64,000 nucleotides of DNA. Origin: Mycobacterium botniense (GTDB lineage Bacteria; Actinomycetota; Actinomycetes; Mycobacteriales; Mycobacteriaceae). Each line of letters begins with the position of its first letter. Positions within the stretch are counted from its first letter, which is position 1. Below, one piece after another: positions 36,083 through 45,228 of this stretch. The stretch lies in NCBI RefSeq assembly GCF_010723305.1, contig NZ_BLKW01000002.1, positions 1,674,001 to 1,738,000 of the forward strand, read 5' to 3'. The position numbers and the translations under genes are program-made. The notes under the pieces were generated by a model. It ran no database searches, had not been told where the DNA came from, and saw nothing but the letters and a program-made list of their open reading frames with translations.

Positions 36083-36865
36083 ATGACCGGGATGCTCGAC
36101 GGCAAAGTAGTGGTGATCAGCGGTGTCGGCCCCGCGCTGGGCACCACACTTGCACGGCGGTGCGCGCGCGACGGCGCCGACCTGGTGCTGGCGGCCCGGA
36201 CCGCCGACCGTCTCGACGACGTCGCGAAACAAATCGCCGAAACCGGCCGACGCGCGGTGCCCGTCGCCACCGATATCACCGACGACGACCAGGTGAAAAA
36301 CCTCGTTGACTCGGCGTTGGCCGCCTACGGCAAAGTCGATGTGCTGATCAACAACGCTTTTCGAGTGCCCTCGATGAAGCCATTGGCTGGAACGACGTTT
36401 CAGCATATCCGCGACGCGATCGAGCTCACCGTGTTGGGCGCGTTGCGGGTCATCCAGGGCTTCACACCCGCGCTCGCACAGGCCAAAGGCGCGATCGTCA
36501 ACGTCAACTCCATGGTGATCCGGCACTCCCAGCCGAAATACGGTGCATACAAGATGGCCAAGTCAGCACTGCTGGCGATGTCTCAATCCTTGGCCAGCGA
36601 ACTCGGCGAACAGGGGATTAGAGTTAATTCCGTTGCTCCCGGCTATATTTGGGGAGAAACACTGAAGCGCTACTTCGAGCATCAGGCTGGCAAGTACGGG
36701 ACCACGGTAGAGCAGATCTATACCGCCACCGCCGCGAATTCCGACTTGAAACGGCTGCCGACTGAGGACGAGGTTTCGGCGGCGATCGTATTCTTGGCGA
36801 GCGACCTGGCCAGCGGTATCACCGGCCAGACGCTCGACGTCAACTGTGGGGAGTACAAAGCCTAA
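36083..36865 (+). CDS. SDR-family oxidoreductase (Rv3530c-like)
   Basis: This 260-residue short-chain dehydrogenase has the atypical cofactor motif SGVGPALGTTLARRCARDGA near 13-32, INNAF (instead of NNAG) near 89-93, and YGAYKMAKSAL with Tyr and Lys of the active site. The Gly-to-Phe change in NNAG is odd but is shared with the H37Rv protein as I remember it. The start at 36083 follows the stop of the DUF1214 gene by 2 bp. The substrate is unknown. Confidence 0.85.
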   Translation: MTGMLDGKVVVISGVGPALGTTLARRCARDGADLVLAARTADRLDDVAKQIAETGRRAVPVATDITDDDQVKNLVDSALAAYGKVDVLINNAFRVPSMKPLAGTTFQHIRDAIELTVLGALRVIQGFTPALAQAKGAIVNVNSMVIRHSQPKYGAYKMAKSALLAMSQSLASELGEQGIRVNSVAPGYIWGETLKRYFEHQAGKYGTTVEQIYTATAANSDLKRLPTEDEVSAAIVFLASDLASGITGQTLDVNCGEYKA

Positions 36866-38010
36866 TGGCCGAGCGCACCGACGTCGGCACCGTCGAAGAG
36901 CTGCACGCGTCGGCCAGCAAGCTGGTCGGGCTTGATGACTTCGGCACCGACGACGATAACTATCGGGAAGCGCTTGCGGTGCTGCTTGACTCCTACCAGC
37001 GCGAAGCAGACCTCACCCCGTTGGGCAGCAAGATGAACCGGTTTTTTCTGCGTGGTGCGCTGGTGGCACGGCTGTTGTCCGAAGCTGCCTGGAAACAGTA
37101 CCCCGAGCACGCCGACGTAGTCATTGAGCGCCCGATCTTCGTCACCGGGCTGGTGCGCACCGGAACCACCGCGCTGCACCGGCTCCTCGGCGCCGATCCT
37201 GCGCACCAGGGCTTGCACATGTGGCTGGCAGAGTACCCGCAGCCGCGCCCCCCGCGCGAAACCTGGGAATCCAACCCGGTGTATCGTCAACTCCAAGCAC
37301 AGTTCACTCGCCACCACCAAGAGAACCCTGGATACACCGGGCTGCATTACATGGCTGCCGACGAGCTCGAGGAATGCTGGCAGCTACTGCGGCAGTCGTT
37401 TCACTCGGTTTCCTACGAAACCCTGGCCCACATACCCAGTTACGCGCGATGGCTGGCACAGCAGGACTGGACACCGGCGTATCGACGGCACCGCAAAAAC
37501 CTTCAGCTGATCGGTCTCAACGATGCGGGTAAACGGTGGGTGCTGAAAAATCCCAGCCACCTGTTCGCGCTGGATGCGCTGATGTCGACCTATCCCGATG
37601 CGCTGATCGTACAGACGCACCGACCCGTGGAGACGATCATGGCGTCGATGTGTTCGCTGGCCCATCACACCACCGAGGGCTGGTCGAATACTTTCGTGGG
37701 CGCCCAGATCGGCGAGGACGCAATGGAAACCTGGTCACGTGGGCTGCAGCGGTTCAATGTTGCTCGCGCCAAATATGATCCAACTCAGTTCTACGATGTC
37801 GACTATGCAGATTTCGTATCCGATCCGATCGGCACGGTGGAATCTCTCTACCGATACTTCGGATTGACGTTCACCGAGGAGGCCCGCGCTGCCATGGAAC
37901 AAAGCCATGCGGAAAGCCGGCGGGGAGAGCGAGCACCCAGACACGCCTATTCGCTTGCTGACTACGGACTTACAGCGGAGTCTGTCAAAGAACGCTTCGC
38001 GGGGCTGTGA
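36865..38010 (+). CDS. PAPS-dependent sulfotransferase (Rv3529c-like)
   Basis: This 381-residue enzyme has the 5'-phosphosulfate loop IFVTGLVRTGTTALHRLL near 91-108, and the later segment LIVQTHRPVETIMASMCSL corresponds to the 3'-phosphate-binding RxP motif. It therefore probably sulfonates a hydroxyl of a steroid or lipid. Its ATG overlaps the stop of the SDR gene by one base (TAATG). Together with the SDR and DUF1214 genes it forms a KstR-linked unit of unknown product. The next gene is convergent, 71 bp away. Confidence 0.88.
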   Translation: MAERTDVGTVEELHASASKLVGLDDFGTDDDNYREALAVLLDSYQREADLTPLGSKMNRFFLRGALVARLLSEAAWKQYPEHADVVIERPIFVTGLVRTGTTALHRLLGADPAHQGLHMWLAEYPQPRPPRETWESNPVYRQLQAQFTRHHQENPGYTGLHYMAADELEECWQLLRQSFHSVSYETLAHIPSYARWLAQQDWTPAYRRHRKNLQLIGLNDAGKRWVLKNPSHLFALDALMSTYPDALIVQTHRPVETIMASMCSLAHHTTEGWSNTFVGAQIGEDAMETWSRGLQRFNVARAKYDPTQFYDVDYADFVSDPIGTVESLYRYFGLTFTEEARAAMEQSHAESRRGERAPRHAYSLADYGLTAESVKERFAGL

Positions 38011-38081
38011 CGCGTGTGCGTGAACGGTACCGCAAAAGCGATAAATCCAACATCAATTCTTCGCGCTCGCCTCAAAGAGAC

Positions 38082-38546
38082 TCAGCCGTCGCCCGGCGGC
38101 GGGGCGGACGGCACCGGCTCCACAATGCCTTCGGCGATAGCGTGATCGATGCTGTCGGCTAGCTTCGGGCAGCTCCGAACACGTGCGGTCTCACCGCCGG
38201 CTCGCCGCACCTGGGCAAAGAAGGCGCAGCGCCGCATCGATTCCGAACTCCATTGCACCGAGGTGTGCCCGGGTCCGAGTTTTCTGACCAACACCGACGC
38301 ATGGCAGAAGCGGCAATCCACTGGTTGCAGACCCCAGTTGAGATATCGTTGGTGCTCACGCCGGGTGGCTTCCCGTAGCGCAGCGGCCCGGTCCGGATCG
38401 GTGGCGAGATCCGGCGACCGCGGCCCGCTCTCGCGCGGCTGGCGCCGAGCTGGCGCTTCATGAGCGCCATGAACTCCATGCAGCGCCAGCATCGATCGAG
38501 CCAGCTGATCGACGTCGGGGACGCTGGGGTCGTTGTGCGCGCTCAT
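38082..38546 (-). CDS. Conserved hypothetical protein downstream of kshA (Rv3527-like)
   Basis: The product is 154 residues, soluble, and rich in Arg and Cys. A CRFCHAS pair near 78-84 and two later Cys (RRCAFF, RSCPK) could bind a metal. I do not recognise its fold. Its ATG forms an ATGA overlap with the kshA stop (38546-38543), so it is translated with KshA. Coupling to an oxygenase that holds a Rieske cluster makes a role in cluster or oxygenase assembly possible, but this is inference only. Confidence 0.75.
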   Translation of the reverse strand: MSAHNDPSVPDVDQLARSMLALHGVHGAHEAPARRQPRESGPRSPDLATDPDRAAALREATRREHQRYLNWGLQPVDCRFCHASVLVRKLGPGHTSVQWSSESMRRCAFFAQVRRAGGETARVRSCPKLADSIDHAIAEGIVEPVPSAPPPGDG

Positions 38547-39706
38547 CGGGAGGGCTGGGCGGCTTGCCTTTTCGTTTCTTCGTCGGCCTTCCGGCGGAGG
38601 TTTTCTTCGACTTCTTTGTGCCAGAACTCGTTGGCCTTGGTGGTGTCCACCTCGATCTCGAATCGGTCCGTCATCTCTGGTGTGACGTCAGCGGCGTCGA
38701 CATAAAACTGCTGATACCAGCGACGCAACTGATACACTGCGCCGTCCTCCTCGACCAGCAGTGGATTGTCGATGCGGGTCTTGTGCCGCCAAATCTCAAC
38801 GTCCTGAAGGAACCCCTTGCTGACGCCCGCCGTGAAGGCCTCGGCGAGCTTTTCGGTCATCTCCTCATCCATGCCCTTGGGCTTCTGGACGATCACCCCC
38901 CACTGCAGCATGAACGAGTTCTGCGTGACCGGGTAGTGGCAGTTGATCAGGATCGATTCGGCCTTGTAGCCGCCGTAGTTGTTGTGCAGCCAGTTGATCA
39001 TGAACGACGGCCCGAAATACGAAGCCTCCGAATCGAGAATCTGCTCGCCGGTGTATTGCGAACCGCCCAGGTCAACATCGGGGCGGCCCACGGTGCGCAG
39101 GTACTGCGAGGCGATGTGACCCTCGAAGACGTTCTTGAAATACGTTGGGAAACCGAAGTGGATGTAGAAAAAGTGCGCCATGTCGACGACGTTGTCGATG
39201 ATGTCGCGGCAGTTCGACGGGATCAGCTCCCGATTCCAGCGCCAGTCGGTCCACTCATCGCTGGCCCATTCCGGAATCTCGGGTATTCGCACCTCCTCCG
39301 GGGGAGGGTTGCCTTCGTGATCATGCCAGATGAACAGCAAGCCGCTGCGCACGTCGGTCAGCCAGGACCTGGTGCGGGCCATGCGAGGGGTGCGCTTGGC
39401 GTAGGGAACCAACGTGCAGCGTCCGTCACCGGCCCACCGCCAATCGTGGAACGGACAGGCGATTTCGTCGCCCTTGATGGTGCCCTGGGTCAGGTCGCCA
39501 CCCATGTGCCGGCAATAGGCGTCGAGCACGTGCAGATCGCCGTGCGAGTCCGCGAACACGACGAGCTTGGTGCCGAACGCCTCGATCGGGTGCGGTTGGC
39601 CATCCAGGAACTCCTTGACCGGCCCCAGGCAGTGCCACCCGCGAGCGTACCGGTCCGGCAGGGTGCCGCTATCGATCTCACGGACCGCGACGCCGTCGGT
39701 ACTCAC
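38543..39706 (-). CDS. kshA: 3-Ketosteroid 9α-hydroxylase oxygenase KshA
   Basis: This 387-residue Rieske oxygenase has Rieske ligands C65, H67, C84 and H87 (YCRHMGG and CPFHDW). The mononuclear iron site is in NVVDMAHFFYIHFGFP with H178 and H183. KshA with the reductase KshB hydroxylates C9, which with KstD opens ring B. kshB is not in this window. The KstR box at 39734 lies 27 bp upstream and is shared with the gene at 39820. Confidence 0.95.
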   Translation of the reverse strand: MSTDGVAVREIDSGTLPDRYARGWHCLGPVKEFLDGQPHPIEAFGTKLVVFADSHGDLHVLDAYCRHMGGDLTQGTIKGDEIACPFHDWRWAGDGRCTLVPYAKRTPRMARTRSWLTDVRSGLLFIWHDHEGNPPPEEVRIPEIPEWASDEWTDWRWNRELIPSNCRDIIDNVVDMAHFFYIHFGFPTYFKNVFEGHIASQYLRTVGRPDVDLGGSQYTGEQILDSEASYFGPSFMINWLHNNYGGYKAESILINCHYPVTQNSFMLQWGVIVQKPKGMDEEMTEKLAEAFTAGVSKGFLQDVEIWRHKTRIDNPLLVEEDGAVYQLRRWYQQFYVDAADVTPEMTDRFEIEVDTTKANEFWHKEVEENLRRKADEETKRQAAQPSR

Positions 39707-39733
39707 CTGTCACCTCCAACTTCATGCTCCAAT

Positions 39734-39747
39734 TAGAACACGTTACA
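39734..39747. promoter_or_regulatory. KstR operator between kshA and the gamma-CA-like gene
   Basis: TAGAACACGTTACA fits TnnAACnnGTTnnA exactly, 27 bp before kshA and 72 bp before the plus-strand gene. Confidence 0.9.
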
Positions 39748-39819
39748 GTTTTTCGGTCGGATTGCGCAATGACACCGGCTCTGCCAGCGGATATACCCGC
39801 CTTGGGGTATATCTGAACG

Positions 39820-40344
39820 ATGCCGCTGTTTTCCTTCGAGGGCCGATCGCCCAAGATCGACCCCACTGCGTTCGTCGCCCCCACCGCCACCCTGATCGGT
39901 GACGTCACGGTGGAGGCGGGGGCCTCGGTATGGTTCAACGCCGTGCTGCGCGCCGACTACGTCCCCATCATTGTGCGCGAGGGCGCCAACGTGCAGGACG
40001 GTGCCGTCTTGCACGCACCGCCGGGCATCCCGGTCGACATCGGACCCGGTGCAACCGTGGCGCATCTGTGTCTGGTCCACGGTGCGCATGTCGGCGCGGA
40101 GGCGTTGATCGCCAACCATGCCACGGTCCTCGACGGCGCAGTGATCGGAGCACGCAGCATGATCGCCGCCGGCGCTCTGGTGGTCGCCGGCACCAAGATT
40201 CCGGACGAGGTCCTGGTAGTCGGGGTGCCGGCGACCATCAAAGGCCCGATCGCCGGAACCGGTGCCGAGATGTGGGTGAATGTCAATCCGCAGGCTTACC
40301 AGGATCTGGCGCGGCGCTACCGGGCCGGACTGGAGCCGGTTTAG
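39820..40344 (+). CDS. Gamma-carbonic-anhydrase-like left-handed beta-helix protein
   Basis: This 174-residue protein is built of hexapeptide repeats (PTATLIGDVTVEAGASVWFNAVLRAD onward), with metal-binding His residues in VLHAPPG and AHLCLVHGAHVG as in gamma-carbonic anhydrases and the YrdA/PaaY thioesterase-like proteins. Orthologous to Rv3525c. KstR regulation suggests a function in CoA ester metabolism, since PaaY-type relatives hydrolyse dead-end CoA thioesters; that is inference. Its stop overlaps the end of the decayed KAS III gene on the other strand. Confidence 0.85.
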   Translation: MPLFSFEGRSPKIDPTAFVAPTATLIGDVTVEAGASVWFNAVLRADYVPIIVREGANVQDGAVLHAPPGIPVDIGPGATVAHLCLVHGAHVGAEALIANHATVLDGAVIGARSMIAAGALVVAGTKIPDEVLVVGVPATIKGPIAGTGAEMWVNVNPQAYQDLARRYRAGLEPV

Positions 40345-41164
40345 CCGGGCGTTGCGAGACCGGCTCGGCAGCACTGAAAGACAGCAACAATGTCGCCCGG
40401 TTTGACTTGACCATCGTCGAGAGCGGCGTCGACGTGGACCGGTCTGCCCACCGCGAACAGGGGTGCCGGGCTTTTGGAAGGTATCGCGGTGGCGTTCGCG
40501 GGGTAGTTCGAGGGCTTCGCTCCAGTTGTGCAAGAACACCCGGTTGGGCTGAGTGGTGACCAGCAGGTTGAGGTCCTTGGATTTGACTCCGATGCGGCCG
40601 CAGACCGCCAACGCCACCTCGGGGGCTTCCCGGTTACCCCGGGCCAACACCTTGGTGATCTTGGCTTCGTGGAAGCTCACGTAGAACTCCCGGCCCGCCA
40701 CCATAGCCGGGGGGATCGGCGGTCAACGTCATATCACCGGCATATTGCCCGCAGTAGCGGCGTTCGGCATCGAGCACCGGTGAGGTATCGGAGAGGGTCA
40801 GCAGCCCCACGGCCGACAACCGCCGTTGTACACGTACTCGGGGCCGATGCCAGTCGGTAGCGGCCTCGCCGCCTGCTCCCAGGATCGGAAGGTCAGGCAT
40901 CTGGGAATGCGTCAGCGGCACATTGACATCAGCCAGTATCCCGATGCCGTGTCGCTCGACCAAGGCCATGGTGGCCCGCTCCATCAGGTCGACGGTACGT
41001 CGGGTGCACAGTGGTGGCGAAATTGCGGTGCGCGAAACATCAGATGTCCCCGCAACTCATCGGTACCGGCGTAGCGTTCGTCATACGCTGCGGAAAATCG
41101 GTTTTCGGGCAGGCAGGTGCCGACATCGACCAGGCTGACGGCGGGCTCACGAATCGCTGCTCAT
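40341..41164 (-). pseudogene. Decayed 3-oxoacyl-ACP synthase III-like gene
   Basis: Fragments in several frames, in order along the minus strand, give a KAS III (FabH-like) protein. They are LVDVGTCLPENRFSAAYDERY and LRGHLMFRAPQFRHH (41140-41020), ERATMALVERHGIGILADVN and HSQMPDLPILGAGGE (about 40984-40880), GLLTLSDTSPVLDAERRY (about 40800), EFYVSFHEAKITKVLARGN and VALAVCGRIGVKSKDLNLLV (40690-40560), then VDAALDDGQVKPGDIV to a stop at 40341. A frameshift occurs within the first six codons after the ATG at 41164, and the middle with the active-site Cys region has been lost. No single frame covers it. Confidence 0.8.
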
Positions 41165-41176
41165 GCTGCGCCCTCC

Positions 41177-41620
41177 TCATCCAGTCGGTGTCACCGGCAG
41201 CCCGTTGCGGTGGCGGTATGCGGCGATGGCCTTGAGGGTTTTGAGCTCCAGCAGATACAGATTCAGGCCCAGTCGGCGGGCCAGGTTGTCATCGGTCAAC
41301 GTCGCCAGTACCCGATCGAGCGGGTCGGGCCATCCGGCGAAACGGGACCGGATCATCTCCACCGGGTGTTCCGGGCGGATGAAGTCCGGTGACAGGGCAA
41401 GTCGAACCAGCACTGCAGAGCAGGGCCGCCAGCCGGCCACAGGCCAACGTTTCCGTGTTTGCCGATCATCATCAGTGCCACACGCTTGTCGGCGACGTGT
41501 GGAACGGTGAGCACTCCCTGCCAGTGCGAGCGGCGCGCCGACGATACCGCGAACCGTTGAATGCAGGCCATCCCCCGCATATCGACCCACGCCTCAATCT
41601 ATGACGGCAATAGGGTGCTG
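41177..41620 (-). pseudogene. Decayed FAD-dependent monooxygenase gene (fragment)
   Basis: The minus strand carries pieces of a class A flavin monooxygenase in different frames: GDGLHSTVRGIVGAPLAL (about 41590-41530), then PHVADKRVALMMIGKHGN and a WPAGGPALQCWFDLPC stretch after a frameshift, then FIRPEHPVEMIRSRFAGWPD and LDRVLATLTDDNLA after a second one, ending with LKTLKAIAAYRHRNG. The N-terminal FAD-binding half is absent. It sits after the NTF2-like gene in the ltp4-ltp3 operon and just before the KAS III remnant. Confidence 0.75.
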
Positions 41621-41662
41621 GACAGGGGTATGGCCGATATCTCGCAAGCGGTCGCAGCCGGC

Positions 41663-42088
41663 TTAGACTGGCCGGGCGGTGGCGGCGGCGCGCTCCGGCT
41701 CCCAGTATGCGCGCAGCGCCACCAGCTTGCCGTCGTCGTTCACCTTGTAGGTGAACACCCCCTCCGCGGTGATCTGGTGTCCGCCCATGGTGATGACGAT
41801 GTTGCCGACATTGGCTTCTTCATGGCCGCACTGGAAGGTGTCGCGGAAGTCGAACTCGATCGAGTCCGTCGGTGCAATCGCCTTGTCCCAGAACGCTGAG
41901 ATGGCATCACGGCCACGGTGTCCTTTGCCTTCGGGGTCGAACACCGACGGCCCGATCGGGTCTTCGACGATGGCATCGTCGGCGAACACCGCCAGCCACG
42001 CTTCTTTGTCTTTCGCCCGCACCGCCTCGCGGGAGCGACGGCCGGCGGCGTGTGCAGGGTGCTCTGTCCGGGTATTTATGTCGGTCAT
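41663..42088 (-). CDS. SnoaL/NTF2-like protein
   Basis: This 141-residue protein has a cone-shaped NTF2 fold (AWLAVFADDAIVEDPIGPSVF near 31-51, GRDAISAFWDKAIAP, DTFQCGHEEANVGNIVITM, and a final YKVNDDGKLVALRAYWEP strand). Ketosteroid isomerases and polyketide cyclases share this fold. The acidic IVEDPIG segment is where catalytic residues usually lie. Its ATG overlaps the LLM gene stop (ATGA). It is absent from the equivalent H37Rv operon as I recall it, and it may isomerise or hydrate a side-chain or ring intermediate. Confidence 0.82.
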   Translation of the reverse strand: MTDINTRTEHPAHAAGRRSREAVRAKDKEAWLAVFADDAIVEDPIGPSVFDPEGKGHRGRDAISAFWDKAIAPTDSIEFDFRDTFQCGHEEANVGNIVITMGGHQITAEGVFTYKVNDDGKLVALRAYWEPERAAATARPV

Positions 42089-42978
42089 GCCTCGTCCTGC
42101 CAGCCGGAGTGAATATAGGTGTCGGCGAAGCGTTTGAGCGAGTCCTTCTTCTTGTCCAGCGGCGCGTCGAAGCCGAGGCCGTCAAGAATCCAGGGGATGA
42201 CGATGTTGTCGGTGACGCCGATCTCGGCGAGCTGACGGTGCCCGTCCACGCCGAACTTGTCAACGCACACCGCCTGAAACTCGAAAGGTTGACCGGCGCG
42301 GCCGTATTCGGCGCGCAGCACATTGAGCCGTGCGATGGTGTCGCGTAACTGCTCACACGTCATCATGGCGCTGGTCCAGCCGTCGCCGATGCGGGCAGCC
42401 CGCTTGAGCGCAGGCTCGGTATGGCCGCCGACGTAGAACGGCACCGGTGCGCTGGGCGCCGGGCTCATCTGCAACCTGTCGAAGTCATAGAACTCGCCGT
42501 GAAATTCCACCATACCGCCGCCGAGGACTAATTTGATGACCTCGATCATCTCGTCGACCCGCGCGCCGCGGCGCGCATACGGCTGCCCGCACCATTCGAA
42601 TTCCTCTGGTGCCCAGCCGATCCCGATGCCAAAGCCGAACCGGTTGTTGGTTAAATTAGCGACCGACCCGACTTGGCGAGCCAGCAGCAGCGGGTTGCGG
42701 GAACCGAGTTTCATCACGTTGGTGTAGAACCGCAGCGTCGAGGTCACCGCACCCATTGCCGCCGCAGCGATCAGCGGGTCGACCCAGGGTGTGTTCTCGT
42801 TCCACATCCGGGAACCGTCCGCGGTGTAAGGGTAATCCGCGGACGCCTTTTCCATATAAAACAGCGAATCGGGCAGCGCGATCGAGTCGAATCCACAGTC
42901 CTCAGCGGTGCGGGCGATATCGAGCAGTTCGTCGATGGGACCCATCGCGATACTGCACGTGTACTTCATCCGGGTCAC
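42085..42978 (-). CDS. LLM-class F420-dependent oxidoreductase
   Basis: This 297-residue TIM-barrel enzyme of the luciferase-like family has FGFDSIALPDSLF near 28-40, FGFGIGIGWAPEEFEWCGQPY near 119-138, and VPFYVGGHTEPALKRAARIGDGW. Such enzymes use F420 in mycobacteria. It is coupled by GTGA overlap to the ltp3 stop and by ATGA overlap to the NTF2-like gene, placing it within the KstR-controlled ltp operon. The substrate is unknown; a double-bond reduction on a sterol-derived CoA ester is a fair guess. Confidence 0.86.
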   Translation of the reverse strand: MTRMKYTCSIAMGPIDELLDIARTAEDCGFDSIALPDSLFYMEKASADYPYTADGSRMWNENTPWVDPLIAAAAMGAVTSTLRFYTNVMKLGSRNPLLLARQVGSVANLTNNRFGFGIGIGWAPEEFEWCGQPYARRGARVDEMIEVIKLVLGGGMVEFHGEFYDFDRLQMSPAPSAPVPFYVGGHTEPALKRAARIGDGWTSAMMTCEQLRDTIARLNVLRAEYGRAGQPFEFQAVCVDKFGVDGHRQLAEIGVTDNIVIPWILDGLGFDAPLDKKKDSLKRFADTYIHSGWQDEA

Positions 42979-44156
42979 GTGACGGTCCTGGGCTTTTCGC
43001 TACCAACCACCCACATCGAGAAGTACTGAGAACCGCCGCCGTAGGCGTGACCGAGCGCCTTGCGGGCACCGGGAACTTGATGCGCCCCGCCCTTGCCCAT
43101 CACCTGGATCGCCGCCTCGGCGAAGCGGATCAGCCCCGACGCGCCGATCGGGTTGGATGACAACACACCCCCGGACGGGTTAACCGGCAGCCGCCCGCCG
43201 ATCGCGGTCTCCCCGGCCTCGGTGAGCTTCCAACCCTCGCCCTCGGGCGCGAAACCAAGGTTCTCGAGCCACATCGGCTCGAACCAGGAGAACGGCACAT
43301 AGATTTCGGCGGCATCGATCTCGTCGATCGGGCTGGTGATGCCGGCGGTCTGCCACAGCGCGGCCGCACAGTCGCGGCCGGCTTGTGGGTTGACCTGGTC
43401 GCGGCCGGCGTAGGCGAGCGGCTCGGTACGCAGCGCGGTGGCGTGAATCCACGCGACCGGCTGCCCCTGGGCGACATGCTGGTCGGCGATCTGCTCGTCA
43501 CCGATAACAAGCGCGCACGCCCCATCCGACGAAGGGCACGTCTCATCGCGGCGGATCGGATCCCAAAGCATTTCAGACGACATCACCTTCTCCAGCGTGA
43601 TGTCGGGTTGTTGGACGTGCGCCAAGGGGTTCTTCGCACCGTTGAGTCGGTCTTTGACCGCGACCATCGCACCGATGTGCGTCGGCGCACCAGAGCGGCG
43701 GATGTAGGCCCGCACATGGGGGGCGAAATAACCACCCGCGCCCGCGCCGACCGGCTTGGTGAACGGCACCGGAATCGACAGCGCCCACATGGCATTCGAT
43801 TCCGATTGTTTCTCCCACGCCATCGCCAGCACGCGGTGGTACTTGCCCGACTGAACCAGGCTGGCGGCCACCACCCCGGTCGATCCGCCTACCGAACCGG
43901 CGGTATGCACTCGGATCAGCGGTTTGCCGGTGGCGCCAACAGCATCGGCCATGAACAGCTCAGGCATCATGACGCCTTCGAAGAAATCCGGCGCCTTACC
44001 CACCACAACAGCGTCGATGTCGTCGAAGGTGGTGCCGGAGTCAGCCAATGCGCGGTCAATCGCCTCGCGCACCAGACCGTTCATCGACACGTCATGACGC
44101 TTGGCAACATATTTCGTTTGACCGGTGCCGAGCACTGCGGCGAGTCGCGCGGCCAT
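42975..44156 (-). CDS. ltp3: Thiolase-like aldolase Ltp3
   Basis: This 393-residue SCP2/thiolase-fold protein has a nucleophile-like region HTAGSVGGSTGVVAASLVQSG (Ser rather than Cys near 88), GRLPVNPSGGVLSSNPIGASG and HAYGGGSQYFSMW. Ltp3 and Ltp4 are needed in Rhodococcus for breaking C-24 branched side chains of plant sterols. A TGATG overlap joins it to ltp4. Lack of the usual thiolase cysteine fits an aldolase rather than a thiolase. Confidence 0.9.
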   Translation of the reverse strand: MAARLAAVLGTGQTKYVAKRHDVSMNGLVREAIDRALADSGTTFDDIDAVVVGKAPDFFEGVMMPELFMADAVGATGKPLIRVHTAGSVGGSTGVVAASLVQSGKYHRVLAMAWEKQSESNAMWALSIPVPFTKPVGAGAGGYFAPHVRAYIRRSGAPTHIGAMVAVKDRLNGAKNPLAHVQQPDITLEKVMSSEMLWDPIRRDETCPSSDGACALVIGDEQIADQHVAQGQPVAWIHATALRTEPLAYAGRDQVNPQAGRDCAAALWQTAGITSPIDEIDAAEIYVPFSWFEPMWLENLGFAPEGEGWKLTEAGETAIGGRLPVNPSGGVLSSNPIGASGLIRFAEAAIQVMGKGGAHQVPGARKALGHAYGGGSQYFSMWVVGSEKPRTVT

Positions 44157-45220
44157 CAGTTCTTCCTTTCCATGACGGCGACCAAGTTCTGCTGCAGCGC
44201 CGGACCGCTGGTGGCGTGGGCCAGCACACGCTGCGCGGAGCCATTCCAGATATGTTGTGCCGCAAATCCTATGCGCTCAAGGCCAGCGACAAACATCGGA
44301 TTGGCAGCCAGCGCGCCCCCAGAGGGGTTCACTTTCACCGACGCGGGTAACCTCATCGCCTCGGCCAGGATGAGGTACTGGTGAGTGAACGGTGCATGGA
44401 TCTCCGCGACGTCGATCGTGCGCATTTTGCCGCCGGTGGCAATCTTCGTCGCCACCGTGGTCGACGGCGACACCGTGAGGTCGCGCGCACCCAGCACAGG
44501 GGATTCGATGCGGTGTTCGAAACCGGTGATCCAGGCAGGGTTTTCACGCAGCTCGCGAGCCCGGTCATCGGCGGCGAGCACGATGGCAGCGGCACCGTCA
44601 GTGATCGGTGCGATGTCGTGACGGCGCAGCGGGTCAGCGAAAAACGGCCGCTCGAGCAGCTCTTGGACGCTCTCGGGTTGCGGCAGTTTATCGACTCGCG
44701 GTGCCTGCGCGAAAGAATCATAGGCAACCCGGGCCATCTGTTCGAAGGTCCATTTGCTGGCCTCCAATCCGAGGCGGGCCTGCAGCCCGGCGATCGACAC
44801 CGAATCGGGCCACAGTGGCGCGACCGTGTAGGGGTCGGTCTGCCGCGACAAGATGCGACGCAACATCCCGGCTGAGGACTTCCCAAAGCCGTAGACGAGC
44901 GCGGTGTCCACCTCGCCGGTGAGTAGCTTGATATAAGCCTCGTAGGCCGCCCACGCCGCGTCCATTTCCACATGCGACTCGTTGATCGGCGGAACGGCAC
45001 CGATTGAGTCGATCGCAGAGATGAAAGAAAACGCCCGCCCCGCAAGATAATCCGACGAACCTGAGCACCAGAAGCCGATGTCGGCCTTGGTGATGCCGAG
45101 CTCGTCGTACAGCTGGGCGAAACACGGCATCAACATCTCGACGCCGTTGGTGGTGCCATCGGTTCGGCGGACATGCGGGGCATGGGCGAAGCCAACCACC
45201 GCAACTTCACGAGCGCTCAT
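44156..45220 (-). CDS. ltp4: Thiolase-like aldolase Ltp4
   Basis: This 354-residue thiolase-fold protein has AVVGFAHAPHVRR at the N-terminus, ESHVEMDAAWAAYEAYIKLL in the place of the nucleophile loop, and VNPSGGALAANPMFVAG. It lacks the thiolase Cys. The ATG at 45220 gives the same length as Rv3522. It lies 8 bp after the stop of the OB-fold gene at 45229. It likely forms a heteromer with Ltp3 and the DUF35-type partner. Confidence 0.9.
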   Translation of the reverse strand: MSAREVAVVGFAHAPHVRRTDGTTNGVEMLMPCFAQLYDELGITKADIGFWCSGSSDYLAGRAFSFISAIDSIGAVPPINESHVEMDAAWAAYEAYIKLLTGEVDTALVYGFGKSSAGMLRRILSRQTDPYTVAPLWPDSVSIAGLQARLGLEASKWTFEQMARVAYDSFAQAPRVDKLPQPESVQELLERPFFADPLRRHDIAPITDGAAAIVLAADDRARELRENPAWITGFEHRIESPVLGARDLTVSPSTTVATKIATGGKMRTIDVAEIHAPFTHQYLILAEAMRLPASVKVNPSGGALAANPMFVAGLERIGFAAQHIWNGSAQRVLAHATSGPALQQNLVAVMERKN

Positions 45221-45228
45221 CACAGCCT

